Assembly: GCA_946625675.1 (NCBI GenBank)
Contig: CAMOTI010000084.1
Location: forward strand, 1 to 47,510
Reading direction: 5' to 3'
DNA: 47,510 bases
Source: an uncultured Prevotellaceae bacterium
GTDB taxonomy: Bacteria; Bacteroidota; Bacteroidia; Bacteroidales; Bacteroidaceae
The notes beneath the pieces were generated by a model that was not told where the DNA came from, searched no databases, and was given only the letters and a program-made list of their open reading frames with translations. A program made the position numbers and the translations under genes. Of the stretch, positions 18,453 to 29,400 are shown piece after piece; the first letter of the stretch is position 1, and each line of letters opens with the position of its first letter.

Positions 18453-18492
18453 GAAGACGAGAAGACAAGAAGACGAGTAGACAAGAAGACGA
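18453..18492 (+). repeat. 8-bp tandem repeat GAAGACNN, 5 units, in the efflux-operon leader
   Basis: GAAGACGA GAAGACAA GAAGACGA GTAGACAA GAAGACGA. Confidence 0.95.
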
Positions 18493-18592
18493 GACTATAG
18501 TCTGCTACGACCAGCATTCCAATGGGACAAAAGCAAGGCAAGTTGTTTTCTTAATTTTACTAAGCAAATAATTAATTAAAACCAAGAATAAA

Positions 18593-19705
18593 ATGAGAAT
18601 AAAGCAAATCGCATGGGCAATGCCAAGACGCGTCAGGAGCAATCTTTTCTTCATGCTCTGCATGCTCATGCCGCTGACGCTGTTAAGTTGCCATGAAGAA
18701 AAGGTGAGCAAGAAATCTCCCCAATACGTAAAGACAACGACTGCAGAGTCGACAGGAGAAGAAAGTCTGATCAGCTACCCAGGAAAGACGAAGGCCGCCG
18801 ACGTGGTGAGTCCTTCATTCAAGGTGAGCGGTACCTTGTCGAGAATATACGTGAAAGAAGGCGACCATGTGAGGAAAGGTCAGCTGATAGCAGAGCTTGA
18901 CGCCCACGACTATGACGTTCAGCTACGCGCCACAGAAGCCGAATACGCTCAGATAAAAGCAGATGCTGAGCGTGTGATTTCCATGTATAATGAAGGTACA
19001 ACGACCGCATCTAACTACGACAAAGCCCGTTACGGTCTTCAACAGATTGAGGAGAAATTATCGCATCACCGCGATCAGGTGAAATACTGCAAACTGTATT
19101 CTCCGATTGACGGATATGTGCAGAGCAAGAACCACGACGTAGGCGAGAACGTAGGTGCAGGCATGTCGGTATTGTCACTGTTTTCGTCCTCTAACATAGA
19201 GATAGAGATATTCATTCCCGGATCGGACTACAGCCGTCGCAGCGACATGCTCCGTGCGATATGCACTTTTGACGTGATGCCCGACAACATTTATTCCCTT
19301 GACATCTCGCGAATGAGCAAAGAAGCCAACGCAAGCCAACTTTATATGGTCCGCCTGAGTTTCAAGCCCGGTGCCGACATCAAGCGTATTACCCCCGGAA
19401 TGACAACGATGGTATATATAAGCTATGTGAAAGGAGTAAGTCAAGGCACAGTGATAATCCCCTCTTCATGCATCCTTCGCAGCAAAGGGCGCTCCCTGGT
19501 TTACGTTTACGACAAGAGTTCCAGCACAGTCCAGCCTCGCGTGGTTGAGACAGGAAACCTTGACACCCGCGGCAATATAGAAGTGACCTCAGGCCTGTCG
19601 GCAGGCGAGACAGTGGTGTCGGCAGGCGTGAGATTTCTCAAGCCAGGCGAGCGCGTTAAGGAAGCCGACAAAACCTCCCCGTCGAACAAAGGCAAACTTT
19701 TGTAG
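18593..19705 (+). CDS. RND efflux periplasmic adaptor subunit (HlyD/MFP family), lipoprotein
   Basis: 370 aa. Lipobox LTLLSCHEE; SGTLSRIYVKEGDHVRKGQLIAELDAHDYDVQL and C-terminal VTSGLSAGETVVSAGVRFLKPGERV. Confidence 0.93.
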   Translation: MRIKQIAWAMPRRVRSNLFFMLCMLMPLTLLSCHEEKVSKKSPQYVKTTTAESTGEESLISYPGKTKAADVVSPSFKVSGTLSRIYVKEGDHVRKGQLIAELDAHDYDVQLRATEAEYAQIKADAERVISMYNEGTTTASNYDKARYGLQQIEEKLSHHRDQVKYCKLYSPIDGYVQSKNHDVGENVGAGMSVLSLFSSSNIEIEIFIPGSDYSRRSDMLRAICTFDVMPDNIYSLDISRMSKEANASQLYMVRLSFKPGADIKRITPGMTTMVYISYVKGVSQGTVIIPSSCILRSKGRSLVYVYDKSSSTVQPRVVETGNLDTRGNIEVTSGLSAGETVVSAGVRFLKPGERVKEADKTSPSNKGKLL

Positions 19706-19749
19706 ACAGAGAGAAAAAATCAAAATGAAATTCCGCAACAAACGACACG

Positions 19750-22700
19750 ATGGCAAACATAGATTTTTCGAATTGGGCATTAAACAACCGTAAACTGATT
19801 AACTTTTTCATCATCTGCCTTGTGATTGGCGGTGTCATGAGTTTTTATGACATGCCAAAGCTGGAGGATCCGGAGCTGAAAGTGAAGCAGGCCATGGTTG
19901 TGACCACCTATCCAGGCGCTTCAGCCCACGAAGTGGAGCTGGAGGTGACCGACAAAATCGAGAAGAGCATCCGTGAGATGCGATCGATATATACGATAGA
20001 GAGCCAGTCGATGAACGACTTGAGCATTATCTCAGTGGAGCTCAACAAGACCCTTCCCGACGCAGAAGTAGAGCAAGAATGGGATATGCTCCGGCGTAAA
20101 GTAGAGAATGCCTCCCATTCCCTCCCCTCCGGTGCAAGCAATCCGATAGTGAGGGATGATTTCGGCGATGTTTACGGTATGTTTTATAGTCTGACAGGAG
20201 ACGGTCTGAGCAATATAGAGATGTCGGACTATGCAGAGTTAGCCAAACGCAACATAAGCGACATAGAAGGCGTTGCCCGCTGCGACATCTACGGTGTGAA
20301 AGAAGAGTGCATCTACGTAGACATGAAGCAGGAGAAGATGGCAAACCTGGGCGTAATGCCCACAGAAGTGCTTCAGACCCTAAACAGCCAGAACAAAACC
20401 GCATACAGCGGCTACTTCAATAACGGCGGCAACCGCATCCGTATTCAGGTGGCGGACAAGTTCAAGACAGTGGACGACATCGGGATGATGCTTATCCAGG
20501 GCCATGATAACGACCAGCTTCGCATCCACGACATTGCCAAAGTGTACAAAGCTTATGCCACCCCAACACGCAATGAGATGTACCGTGACGGTAATCCCGC
20601 TTTAGGCATATCCATTGCCTGCATCGGGAGTTACGACGTGGTGAAAGTGGGCAAAAAAGTAGACGAAGTCATCAAGTCCTTGCAGTCCCGCATGCCCGTT
20701 GGCGTGAAGTTCGAGAAAATATTCAATCAGCCCGAACGCGTAAACGCTGCCATCTCCACATTCCTTGTCAACTTGGCAGAATCCGTCCTGATTGTGATTA
20801 TCGTGTTGATATTCACGATGGGTTTCAAGTCAGGATTGATAATCGGTATCAGCTTGGTAACGATTGTGTTAGGCTCGCTCGTTGTACTGAGTGGCTTTGA
20901 CGGCACCTTGCAGCGAGTTTCGTTAGGAGCCTTCATCATAGCCATGGGAATGTTGGTGGACAACGCGATAGTCATCGTCGACGGCATCCTGATTGACCTA
21001 CAGAACGGAATGCCCAAGCGTGAAGCCCTATGTAACATAGCACGCAAGACGAGCATGCCGTTGCTGGGTGCCACCATCATCGCAATACTTGCTTTCTGGC
21101 CCATATTCCTGAGTCCGGACAGCGCCGGCGTGTATGTCCGCGACTTGTTTATCGTGATTGCCGTGTCACTGTTCCTGTCCTGGATACTGGCATTGATTCA
21201 GGTACCTCTGATGGCAGACCGGATGCTCCGGAGTCCCGAAGAGGAGGCCGCTGCCAAAGAGCGAAAAGAAGCGAAGAAAAGGCTTAAGAACAAACACAAG
21301 ACTGAAGATTCAGCCTCATCCCTACAAGCCACATCCACAGTCGCTCCAGGATCGTCTGAAATATCAAAATCGGAACAAGCCAACGTGGAGACACCTGCGC
21401 AAAAAAATTCCTATGGCGGCTTCACCTACCGGCTGTTGGAAAAGATTCTGAGACTCGGCATCCGCTTCCGTTATGTCGCCATTGCCATCGCCATCGGACT
21501 GCTTGCTTTCTGTGGCTGGTGCTACCAATATCTGAATCAAGCCTTCTTCCCCGACATGGAGTATGACCAACTATATATGGAATACAAGCTCCCCGAAGGC
21601 GTGAACTCCACCCAAGTGAATAAGGACCTGACAGAAATAGAGGCTCTGCTCCGAAAAGACAAGAATATCACCCATATCACACGCAGTATAGGTGGAACTC
21701 CCAGCCGTTACAATTTGGTGAGGAGCATCGCCACACCTTCGTTATCGTACGGAGAGTTGATCATCGACTTTAAGAGTCCCGAGGCACTGGTACACGACAT
21801 GGACAGCCTTCAGACTGTTTTGAATTCCCTCTATCCTGACGCATACATCAAGCTGAAGCGATACAACCTGATGTTCAAGAAATATCCGATAGAGGCTTGT
21901 TTCCATGGTCCCGACCCAGCAGTGCTTCATGTGCTTTGCGACTCCGCGTTGAGCATCATCCGTAACAGCAAGACATGCTATCTTCCGACCTCAGACTGGA
22001 GTCCTCAGGTCCCAGTGCTGGACATCAAATACGACCAGTCGAGCGCGCGCACCAGCGGTCTGAGCCGCAGTGACGTGGCCACCTCGGTGATGGCGTATAC
22101 GGGCGGCATACCTATTGGCACTTTTTATGATGGCATCAACCGCAAGAGTATCTACCTGAAATGTACAGACGCAGAAGGAAACGACATCAGCCGTCTGGAG
22201 AACGTGGCCGTATTCGGCCTGATGCCCAACTTGCAGAAGGTGATGAACCGCTCCACCATTCAAAAACTGATAAGTGGGAAGCAGACCAAAGGAGAGGTGA
22301 TCGAGACACTAATGCAAAGCACGCCATTGCGTCAAGTGGCCAAAAGCATCGACATCGTTTGGGACGAGCCAGTGGTGATGCGCTTCAACGGCCAGCGTTC
22401 GATGCGTGCTCAATGCTCTCCCGTACCAGGCGTGGGCACCGAGGCAGCCCGTAGAGAAATCGCTGAAAAGATCGAGGCCATAGAGCTGCCAGCAGGCTAC
22501 AGCCTGTCATGGGAAGGCGAGAAGCGCGCGAGCGACGACTCGATGAAATACCTGTTTGCCAACTTCCCGCTCGCCATCCTGCTGATGATCGTGATACTCA
22601 TCATCCTGTTCAAGGACTACAAAAAGCCGTTGATGATATTCTGCTGCGTCCCGCTTATCGTGATCGGCGTAATACCGACCATCGCCCTGACCGGCAAGCC

Positions 22701-23097
22701 CTTCGGCTTCGTGGCCATCATCGGCGTCTTAGGCCTGATAGGTATGATGATCAAAAACGGCATCGTGCTGATGGATGAAATCGAATTGCAAATCAACAAT
22801 GGTGTGACACCGATGCGCGCCCTGATAGACAGTTCGAAGAGCCGCCTTCGTCCTGTGATGATGGCCTCATTGACCACCATACTGGGTATGATTCCCTTGA
22901 TACCCGACGCATTGTTTGGGTCGTTGGCAGTGACGATTATGGGCGGATTGTTTATGGGCACCGTCATCACACTGATATTCATCCCGATCCTGTATGCCAC
23001 ATTCTTCGGTCTGAAGACCAAAGAAAAGGAGATAGACGACCTGTATGAAAAGATGGAGCCAGAGGCAATCGCACAGGAAGACGAGCAGAAAGACTAA
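19750..23097 (+). CDS. RND efflux transporter permease (AcrB/HAE-like)
   Basis: 1115 aa, 12-TM architecture: VVTTYPGASAHEVELEVTDKIE, GMLVDNAIVIVDGI, KPFGFVAIIGVLGLIGMMIKNGIVLMDEI, SRLRPVMMASLTTILGMIPL. Confidence 0.95.
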   Translation: MANIDFSNWALNNRKLINFFIICLVIGGVMSFYDMPKLEDPELKVKQAMVVTTYPGASAHEVELEVTDKIEKSIREMRSIYTIESQSMNDLSIISVELNKTLPDAEVEQEWDMLRRKVENASHSLPSGASNPIVRDDFGDVYGMFYSLTGDGLSNIEMSDYAELAKRNISDIEGVARCDIYGVKEECIYVDMKQEKMANLGVMPTEVLQTLNSQNKTAYSGYFNNGGNRIRIQVADKFKTVDDIGMMLIQGHDNDQLRIHDIAKVYKAYATPTRNEMYRDGNPALGISIACIGSYDVVKVGKKVDEVIKSLQSRMPVGVKFEKIFNQPERVNAAISTFLVNLAESVLIVIIVLIFTMGFKSGLIIGISLVTIVLGSLVVLSGFDGTLQRVSLGAFIIAMGMLVDNAIVIVDGILIDLQNGMPKREALCNIARKTSMPLLGATIIAILAFWPIFLSPDSAGVYVRDLFIVIAVSLFLSWILALIQVPLMADRMLRSPEEEAAAKERKEAKKRLKNKHKTEDSASSLQATSTVAPGSSEISKSEQANVETPAQKNSYGGFTYRLLEKILRLGIRFRYVAIAIAIGLLAFCGWCYQYLNQAFFPDMEYDQLYMEYKLPEGVNSTQVNKDLTEIEALLRKDKNITHITRSIGGTPSRYNLVRSIATPSLSYGELIIDFKSPEALVHDMDSLQTVLNSLYPDAYIKLKRYNLMFKKYPIEACFHGPDPAVLHVLCDSALSIIRNSKTCYLPTSDWSPQVPVLDIKYDQSSARTSGLSRSDVATSVMAYTGGIPIGTFYDGINRKSIYLKCTDAEGNDISRLENVAVFGLMPNLQKVMNRSTIQKLISGKQTKGEVIETLMQSTPLRQVAKSIDIVWDEPVVMRFNGQRSMRAQCSPVPGVGTEAARREIAEKIEAIELPAGYSLSWEGEKRASDDSMKYLFANFPLAILLMIVILIILFKDYKKPLMIFCCVPLIVIGVIPTIALTGKPFGFVAIIGVLGLIGMMIKNGIVLMDEIELQINNGVTPMRALIDSSKSRLRPVMMASLTTILGMIPLIPDALFGSLAVTIMGGLFMGTVITLIFIPILYATFFGLKTKEKEIDDLYEKMEPEAIAQEDEQKD

Positions 23098-23220
23098 AAT
23101 AAAAGCGAAATCGGCCACATTCAAATTTGCCGGGCCACATCTTAGCTCGTGTCAGCAAACAGGCACACATAAAGTAAAATATCCGCCGAACAGTATCAGC
23201 AAAATCAAAAACCACAAGAC

Positions 23221-24636
23221 ATGAAACGAACAGCCGTATTACTAATCAGCATATTCGCATTCGTTGAAGCTTTCTGTCAGCAGACATTGTCCCCAGGAAG
23301 CACGCTCTCCCTCCAGAAAGCCCAGGAACTGGCCCTGAACTATAATAAAAGCATCGCACACTCAAAATTACAATTTGAGCAGGCCGGCTATGACCTGTCG
23401 ATGTATAAGAGCCATAATTTTCCGCGTTTGAACTTAATCGCCACCGACTTCTACTCAACAGCCAGCAGCAATCTCAGCATAAAGGGAGGCAATCTTCCGA
23501 TATTCAGCTATAACGAAGCAGCCGGAAGCTACGTACCGAACGTAATCATGAATGCCGACGGCAGTCACACGCTGAGCCAATATGCCTATTTCCCGGACAT
23601 CAACATGAAACTGAAACTGAAGAACATCTTCATCGGAGGTTTGCAGGTGACCCAGCCAATATACACCGGCGGGAAGATCAGCGCAGCGATATCCATGGCC
23701 GAGATAGGCCAGCAGATGGCCAGTGTGAACATCCGCTTATCCGAGGACGAAGTGATAGTGAAAGTGGACGAAGCCTATATGAAGGCCGTTCGAGCGAAGG
23801 AACTGGAGGTGGTCTCCGACAGCTACTACGACATGTTGAAAGAATTGGAACGAACCGTTGAGAGCGCAGTCCGTCACGGCTTACGTCTTCGTAACGACCT
23901 GATGAAAGTTCAAGTCAAGAAGAATGAGGCCGAATTAGGTCATCAAAAGGCAGAAAACGGCTATTTGCTGGCTCGTATGAGCCTATGCCATCTGATGGGC
24001 GTTCCTCTGACAGAAGCGTCGAAACTTGAGGTAGAGACAAACACCGCCAATCAGGACCGCATGGTCCCCAAGCACAAAGGCGGTGTGGAATACCGTCCGG
24101 AGTACACCCTGCTTGAGAAACGCGCAGAACTGGCCGAGCAGCAGGTGAAGCTGGACCGCAGCGAGTATTTACCCAATGTTGCATTGTTTGGAAGCGTGAT
24201 GTATGCCAACGGTGGCGAGTTGGCCGGAAAAAAACTGCTTGACAACGGCAGCGGCACAATCGGTGTCATGGTGAAGGTTCCGTTATATAATTTCGGTGAA
24301 GGCAGCAACAAAGTGCGCTCCTCCAAGGCAAAGGCCCAGATGGCCGCCCTTGAGCTTCAGGAGAAATCCGAATTGATGGAACTGGAAATCGCCCTATGCC
24401 GCACGAATTTGGAAGAATGCGAGAAAGAGGTGGAGATAGCCCGTAAGAGCTATGACCAAGCAAGCGAAAACCTTCGCATATCGAAATCGGCCTATGACAA
24501 CGGTATTGAATTGCTTTCCGACTATTTCGACGCCCAGGCCCTGTGGCGTGAAGCAGCCGCCACACTGGTGGAAGCCCGATGCCAGCTGTACCTGGCCTAC
24601 ACAAAATTGCTGAAAGCCACTGGCCAGCTGAGATGA
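23221..24636 (+). CDS. TolC family outer membrane efflux protein
   Basis: 471 aa. Signal peptide, LSLQKAQELALNYNKSIAHSKLQFEQAGYDL, ITQPIYTGGKI-like (VTQPIYTGGKISAAI), SKSAYDNGIELLSDYFDAQALWREAAATLVEARCQLYLAYTKLLKATG. Confidence 0.95.
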   Translation: MKRTAVLLISIFAFVEAFCQQTLSPGSTLSLQKAQELALNYNKSIAHSKLQFEQAGYDLSMYKSHNFPRLNLIATDFYSTASSNLSIKGGNLPIFSYNEAAGSYVPNVIMNADGSHTLSQYAYFPDINMKLKLKNIFIGGLQVTQPIYTGGKISAAISMAEIGQQMASVNIRLSEDEVIVKVDEAYMKAVRAKELEVVSDSYYDMLKELERTVESAVRHGLRLRNDLMKVQVKKNEAELGHQKAENGYLLARMSLCHLMGVPLTEASKLEVETNTANQDRMVPKHKGGVEYRPEYTLLEKRAELAEQQVKLDRSEYLPNVALFGSVMYANGGELAGKKLLDNGSGTIGVMVKVPLYNFGEGSNKVRSSKAKAQMAALELQEKSELMELEIALCRTNLEECEKEVEIARKSYDQASENLRISKSAYDNGIELLSDYFDAQALWREAAATLVEARCQLYLAYTKLLKATGQLR

Positions 24637-24713
24637 AAAAGATTTACGATTTAGTTTTATATTCAAATATTTTAAGAATTCAGGATTTAAGCACTTAAAA
24701 TACAAAAGGAATA

Positions 24714-26111
24714 ATGATAAAACGGTTGTTGGTTTGCATGGCAATCTTGTCTGCCCCAATTTCCATGGCAGGTCAAGAGCAAAAGGACTCGGGTGAAGAC
24801 AGTATAATATTCAGACCGTACTATAAATATCGCGTAAGTCTGAAAGATAAGTCAGGAAACGGCTATTCCGTCAATCATCCAGAGAAATTCCTATCATCGA
24901 AATCACTTGAGCGGCGTCGTCGTCAAGGTCTGAGTGTTGACGAAAGCGACCTTCCCGTAAGCAAGAAATATCTGGAAAAGATTCGAAAATGCGGTGTTCG
25001 AATCGTCCATACGAGCAAATGGAACAACACCGTGCTTGTTCAGACCGAAGACACGCTTGAGATGACCAAAGTGTCAGAATTGCCGTTCGTGACAAACGTA
25101 CGCAAGGTTGCCGCTTACACACGTGCTCCCCAAAAACGAAAGACTGACCGTAAAGAGATGGTGAGCAAAGCAGCTGTTCCCGGCGACAGCCTGCAAGGTT
25201 TAGGTTATTATGGAAAAGCAGAGAATCAGATCAAGCAGCTTCATGGCGACGTACTACATTCCCAAGGCTATCGCGGCGCAGGCATGACTATAGCGGTCAT
25301 AGACGGCGGCTTCCATAACGCCGACATCATCCCGATGCTTCAGAACGTGAAGATACTGGGTACAAAGGACTTTGGCGGGAATAACGAAAATGTGTACGAA
25401 CTGGAGCGCCACGGACTGATGGTCTTGTCGTGTATAGGAATGAATCAACCCTACTACATGGTAGGCACCGCACCCGAAGCCTCGTTTTACCTGCTTCGCA
25501 GTGAGGACAGCGACACGGAGCAACTGGTTGAGGAAGACAATTGGTGTGCCGCCTTGGAATATGCCGACAGCGTAGGCGTTGACCTGGTAAATTCCTCTCT
25601 GGGCTATACCGTGTTCGACAATCCGCTCGACAATGTGGAATACTGGGAACAAGACGGAAAGACCCACATAAACTCCCGCTCCGCCTCGATGGCAGCCTCC
25701 AAGGGCATGATTGTGTGCAACAGTGCCGGGAATTCAGGCAACAACTCATGGAAGCGGATAGGTGTACCAGCAGACGCCTCTGACATCCTCGCCGTAGGAG
25801 CCCTGACCCCAAAGGGTAAAAACACGAATTTCTCGTCGGTAGGTCACAGTGCCGACGGACGAGTGAAACCAGACGTATGCGCCCAGGGAGAGAATTGCTC
25901 GCTGATGGGCAACTATGGAAACCTGACCGTAGCCAACGGCACTTCGTTTGCTTCTCCAATCCTGTGCGGGATGGTGGCATGCTACTGGCAAGCCCACCCC
26001 ACCCTGACAGCAAAAGAAGTGATAGAAGCCATACATCGTCTGGGCGACCGCTATGAGCATCCCGACAATGTATATGGCTACGGATTGCCGGATTTCAGCA
26101 AAGAAGATTAG
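24714..26111 (+). CDS. Secreted S8 (subtilisin-like) serine peptidase
   Basis: 465 aa. Signal peptide; catalytic Asp MTIAVIDGGFHNAD, His ERHGLMVLSCIG, oxyanion Asn CNSAGNSG, Ser NGTSFASPILCGM. Confidence 0.93.
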   Translation: MIKRLLVCMAILSAPISMAGQEQKDSGEDSIIFRPYYKYRVSLKDKSGNGYSVNHPEKFLSSKSLERRRRQGLSVDESDLPVSKKYLEKIRKCGVRIVHTSKWNNTVLVQTEDTLEMTKVSELPFVTNVRKVAAYTRAPQKRKTDRKEMVSKAAVPGDSLQGLGYYGKAENQIKQLHGDVLHSQGYRGAGMTIAVIDGGFHNADIIPMLQNVKILGTKDFGGNNENVYELERHGLMVLSCIGMNQPYYMVGTAPEASFYLLRSEDSDTEQLVEEDNWCAALEYADSVGVDLVNSSLGYTVFDNPLDNVEYWEQDGKTHINSRSASMAASKGMIVCNSAGNSGNNSWKRIGVPADASDILAVGALTPKGKNTNFSSVGHSADGRVKPDVCAQGENCSLMGNYGNLTVANGTSFASPILCGMVACYWQAHPTLTAKEVIEAIHRLGDRYEHPDNVYGYGLPDFSKED

Positions 26112-26112
26112 A

Positions 26113-26296
26113 GAAGACTGGAAGACAAGAAGACAAGAAGACAAGAAGACGAGAAGACTGGAAGACAAGAAGACGAGAAGACAGGAAGACGAGAAGACAG
26201 GAAGACAAGAAGACAAGAAGACGAGAAGACGAGAAGACAGGAAAACAAGAAGACGATAAGACAGGAAAGCAAGAAGACGATAAGACGATAAGACAT
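26113..26296 (+). repeat. 8-bp tandem repeat GAAGACNN, about 23 units
   Basis: Starts 2 nt after the subtilase stop. Units GAAGACTG/AA/GA/AG with a degenerate right end (GAAAACAA, TAAGACAG, GAAAGCAA, TAAGACGA). Confidence 0.97.
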
Positions 26297-26306
26297 CATA
26301 CTATTC

Positions 26307-26346
26307 AAAAAAACAGACAGCAGCATAAGCTCCTGTCTGTTTTTTT
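26307..26346. terminator. Bidirectional intrinsic terminator between convergent genes
   Basis: AAAAAAACAGACAG (26307-26320) / CTGTCTGTTTTTTT (26333-26346), perfect 14-bp stem. Confidence 0.88.
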
Positions 26347-26378
26347 GTCAGTCAGCAGAATCGATTCTACTGACTGAC
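26347..26378. repeat. 32-bp near-perfect palindrome
   Basis: GTCAGTCAGCAGAATCGATTCTACTGACTGAC; a single mismatched pair, no loop. Confidence 0.9.
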
Positions 26379-26411
26379 TGATAGTTATTAGTAGATTAGT
26401 GGTACAATGGG

Positions 26412-29400
26412 TTATTGTCCTGCAATGATGTTGATGATGGCCACAATGTCGGAGATGTCTACCTTAGTGTCACCGTTCACATCAGCGAAGCGATACTCGG
26501 CAGTACCTGCAATCTGGTTGATGACAGCCACGATGTCAGAAATGTCCACCTTGGTGTCCTCGTTGACGTCGCCAGCAATATTCTTCACCGGTCCGAGATA
26601 GAAGAGCTGGAAGTCGTCGAACATACACCAGTCGCCTCCGATAGTCGTGTTCTTGTAAAGACCGAAGTTGATGCTTCCACCTTCCTTGATTACAGTGCTG
26701 ACCTCGTTGAGATAGGCATTGTTGTCGTTGGCGAAACGAGCAGCTGCACCTCTCATGGAGTTAGGATAGAAATAGCGCTCGCTTCCATCGTCGAACCAAG
26801 AATCGTATATCCATGCATCGTTAGCATCTACAGCTGAGATGTTTCCGTCAGTGTCAAACTGTTCTTTGTACGAAACAGCCGTGTAAGTAACGTTTCCGTC
26901 TTCGTCTACATTCTCCGTTTCTTCAAGCCATGCATTGAGAGTCTGGTTTTCCTCACCCAGCTCAGCAGCCGGGTTGACAGCATCGAATGTGTACTGCGTG
27001 TATGAACGCTCAGTGAAGATAGCATCCTCGTTGCAGAGAGAAACCACATCTTTCTCGTTGCTGTTTGCGAAGAACTTCACATTCGGCGTGAAGTTGGCAT
27101 CGAACCAAACATGCTCATAAGCTGCATTGAAGTTGCCGTCACGATAGAACGATTTCACTTTCACAGTGTACAGACCAGCCGGGAGAGAATACAGTGTCTG
27201 TTCGATTCTGAAGTTCGTGTTGTAAGCCTCAGAATTCTGAAGGCCGTTGTCGGTACTGAAATTACCGGTCCATCCCTTCTGTCCCTCAGTGAACGACGGG
27301 TTGACGATGAGAGCGGTGATGTCAACCGGATTGTCCTCCGACGCCTTGTCCATACCGAGTTCAGCCATGATGGTCTGGTTGTAGTACACAGCAAGTTCCT
27401 TTTCGTACTCAACCAACTTGTCTGCCTTGGCAAATTCAGCGATGAGAGCCTGTGCCTGCTCCTGAATCTTGGCCTGCAGCTCTTCGTTGTTGACTGATGA
27501 ATAAGACTCGACGATTCCCACATATTTCACGTATTCGTTGTAGTCGTTCACACAGTCCATGATATCCTTATAAGTGGCCGTCTCCTGGTTGTAGAGTTCG
27601 AATGTGTAACCCACAGCTGTGTCAAGATACTGGCTTTGGTTTGTATCGGGCTCATACTTGGCTTGGAGTTCTGAGAACATAGCAGTCACGTCATGGCTGT
27701 TAAGGTATCCGTTCGCCTCATTGATATAGTTCTGAGCCTCTTCGATAGTAGATAGTGCAGCGGCATAGGCATCATATCCCTGAACCGGCATTTTCACGTT
27801 CTCAAGCATCTTCTGTACTGCGTCACGGTCGCCCTGCAGCATGAGTTCATCGAGTTTGATGGTGATTTCATCAAGTTTCTTCTGAGTGAGTTTTGAGAAA
27901 TCAGGATTCTCACCATAATAGAGAAGCTGCATACCCGTGAAAGAGCTGAATCCGTTGGCGAAGAAAGCAACACGTGCAGTACCGTTCGTTACCTGGATCA
28001 TGTCTGTAGAATAGTAAGTCCAGTCGTCGAGGCTGTAGTTCCACCAACCCGAGAGTCTGGTTTCCTCCTGAGACTGAGCGAAGTTGTCGCCCGACTGAAT
28101 TCTGATACCCATCTTGCAGTTTCCGTTCCAGTCGTTAGACCAAGTGATACCACAACCCTTGATGCTGTAGAATCCGTTCTGCAGTCCGGTGAGGTTCTGA
28201 GCGATTTCACGCTCGTCACCAGGCAAACTCCACTGTTTAGCACTTGAGAGCTTGTGGTTCCAGTAAGGCTCATATCCTCCGGTATTCACTTGATACCAAG
28301 CATTGGTGACAGTCTCGTCCGTTCCGATAGTGACACCCTTTCCGATAGGAATACGAGTAGTGGTCTGATATGTTTTGTTGTCGCCGTCGCCAGACTCACC
28401 GAGATCAGCCCATCCGAGCAATCCGTTTTCTCCGTTGAGCACTCTTTCCTGCGGCACCCATCTGTTTTCAGCCTCATTCCATTCAGGATTGTATTCAGGC
28501 TGGCAGAAGAACGGATAAGCGATGAGATTAGTCAGGTCGAGCACACCGTCCTCATTAGGCTTAGTGACAAGATAAGCCGCTCTGGCCTGCTGAAGCTCCT
28601 TCAGAGCCACACCGTAGTCAGCGCCGGACTTCGTGTACACACCCGTTCCGTCAGCTCCGAACTCATCAGTTTCCACATTCTTTGCATTCTGGATGGCAGT
28701 CTTGAATTCCGGCAGTCCGCTATAATCCGTAGTGTTAGCCAGATCGTCGCAAGATGCGATTAACGACGACAAAGCTTTTGCGTCGTTGAGATACACCTTA
28801 TATTCCGTAACGAGCTGGTCGAGTTTTTGCGTAGCCTGCTCGTACTCCTCAACAGAAGTGTAGCCGTCAGACTCCTCCTCAATTTCAGCGAAGATGTTTT
28901 CATAATAATAAAGCAGAGAAGAATAGCCGGCAATCGCGATTTCCTCACGGAATTCATCCACGAGGTTCATCTTGTTCTGGAAATCCTCCTTTGCAATGTC
29001 CACAAGCACCCCCTCCGAAGCCTCACCGAGATATGTAGCTGTAAAGTTGGAGAAGATGCACCAGTCATTAGCAAGAGTGGCGGTTTTGCGCACACCAATT
29101 CTGAAATAGCCGTCTTCCTTTTGAACGACTTTGATAGAATTGCCTAAATAGAGTCCGGCATCAAACCATCTTCTGGTTCCCTCCATACTGTTAGGAACAT
29201 AATAATGTGTATCATTGTAAATATACTCAATGTCATCAGGCCAGTTATTTGTGGTACCCAGGAATCTTCCATCTGTGTATTCAGAAGAAGCGATACTTAT
29301 GAGAGGAGCAGAGGTTTCCCTTGTAACCTCCGTGACCTTAAGTGCGTCGTCAACATTGACAGACTCACCAAAGAAAACAGCGTTGATCTTCTCGGATTTT

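Noticed and set aside
26053-26259. ORF of Lys/Arg/Glu/Asp repeats (EDKKTRRQEDEKTGRQ) and its antisense partner 26108-26326
   Set aside because: Translation of the non-coding 8-bp GAAGACNN array; starts inside the subtilase in another frame.
26113-26296. Possible CRISPR array
   Set aside because: 8-bp period with no spacers and no cas genes in the window; a simple tandem repeat.
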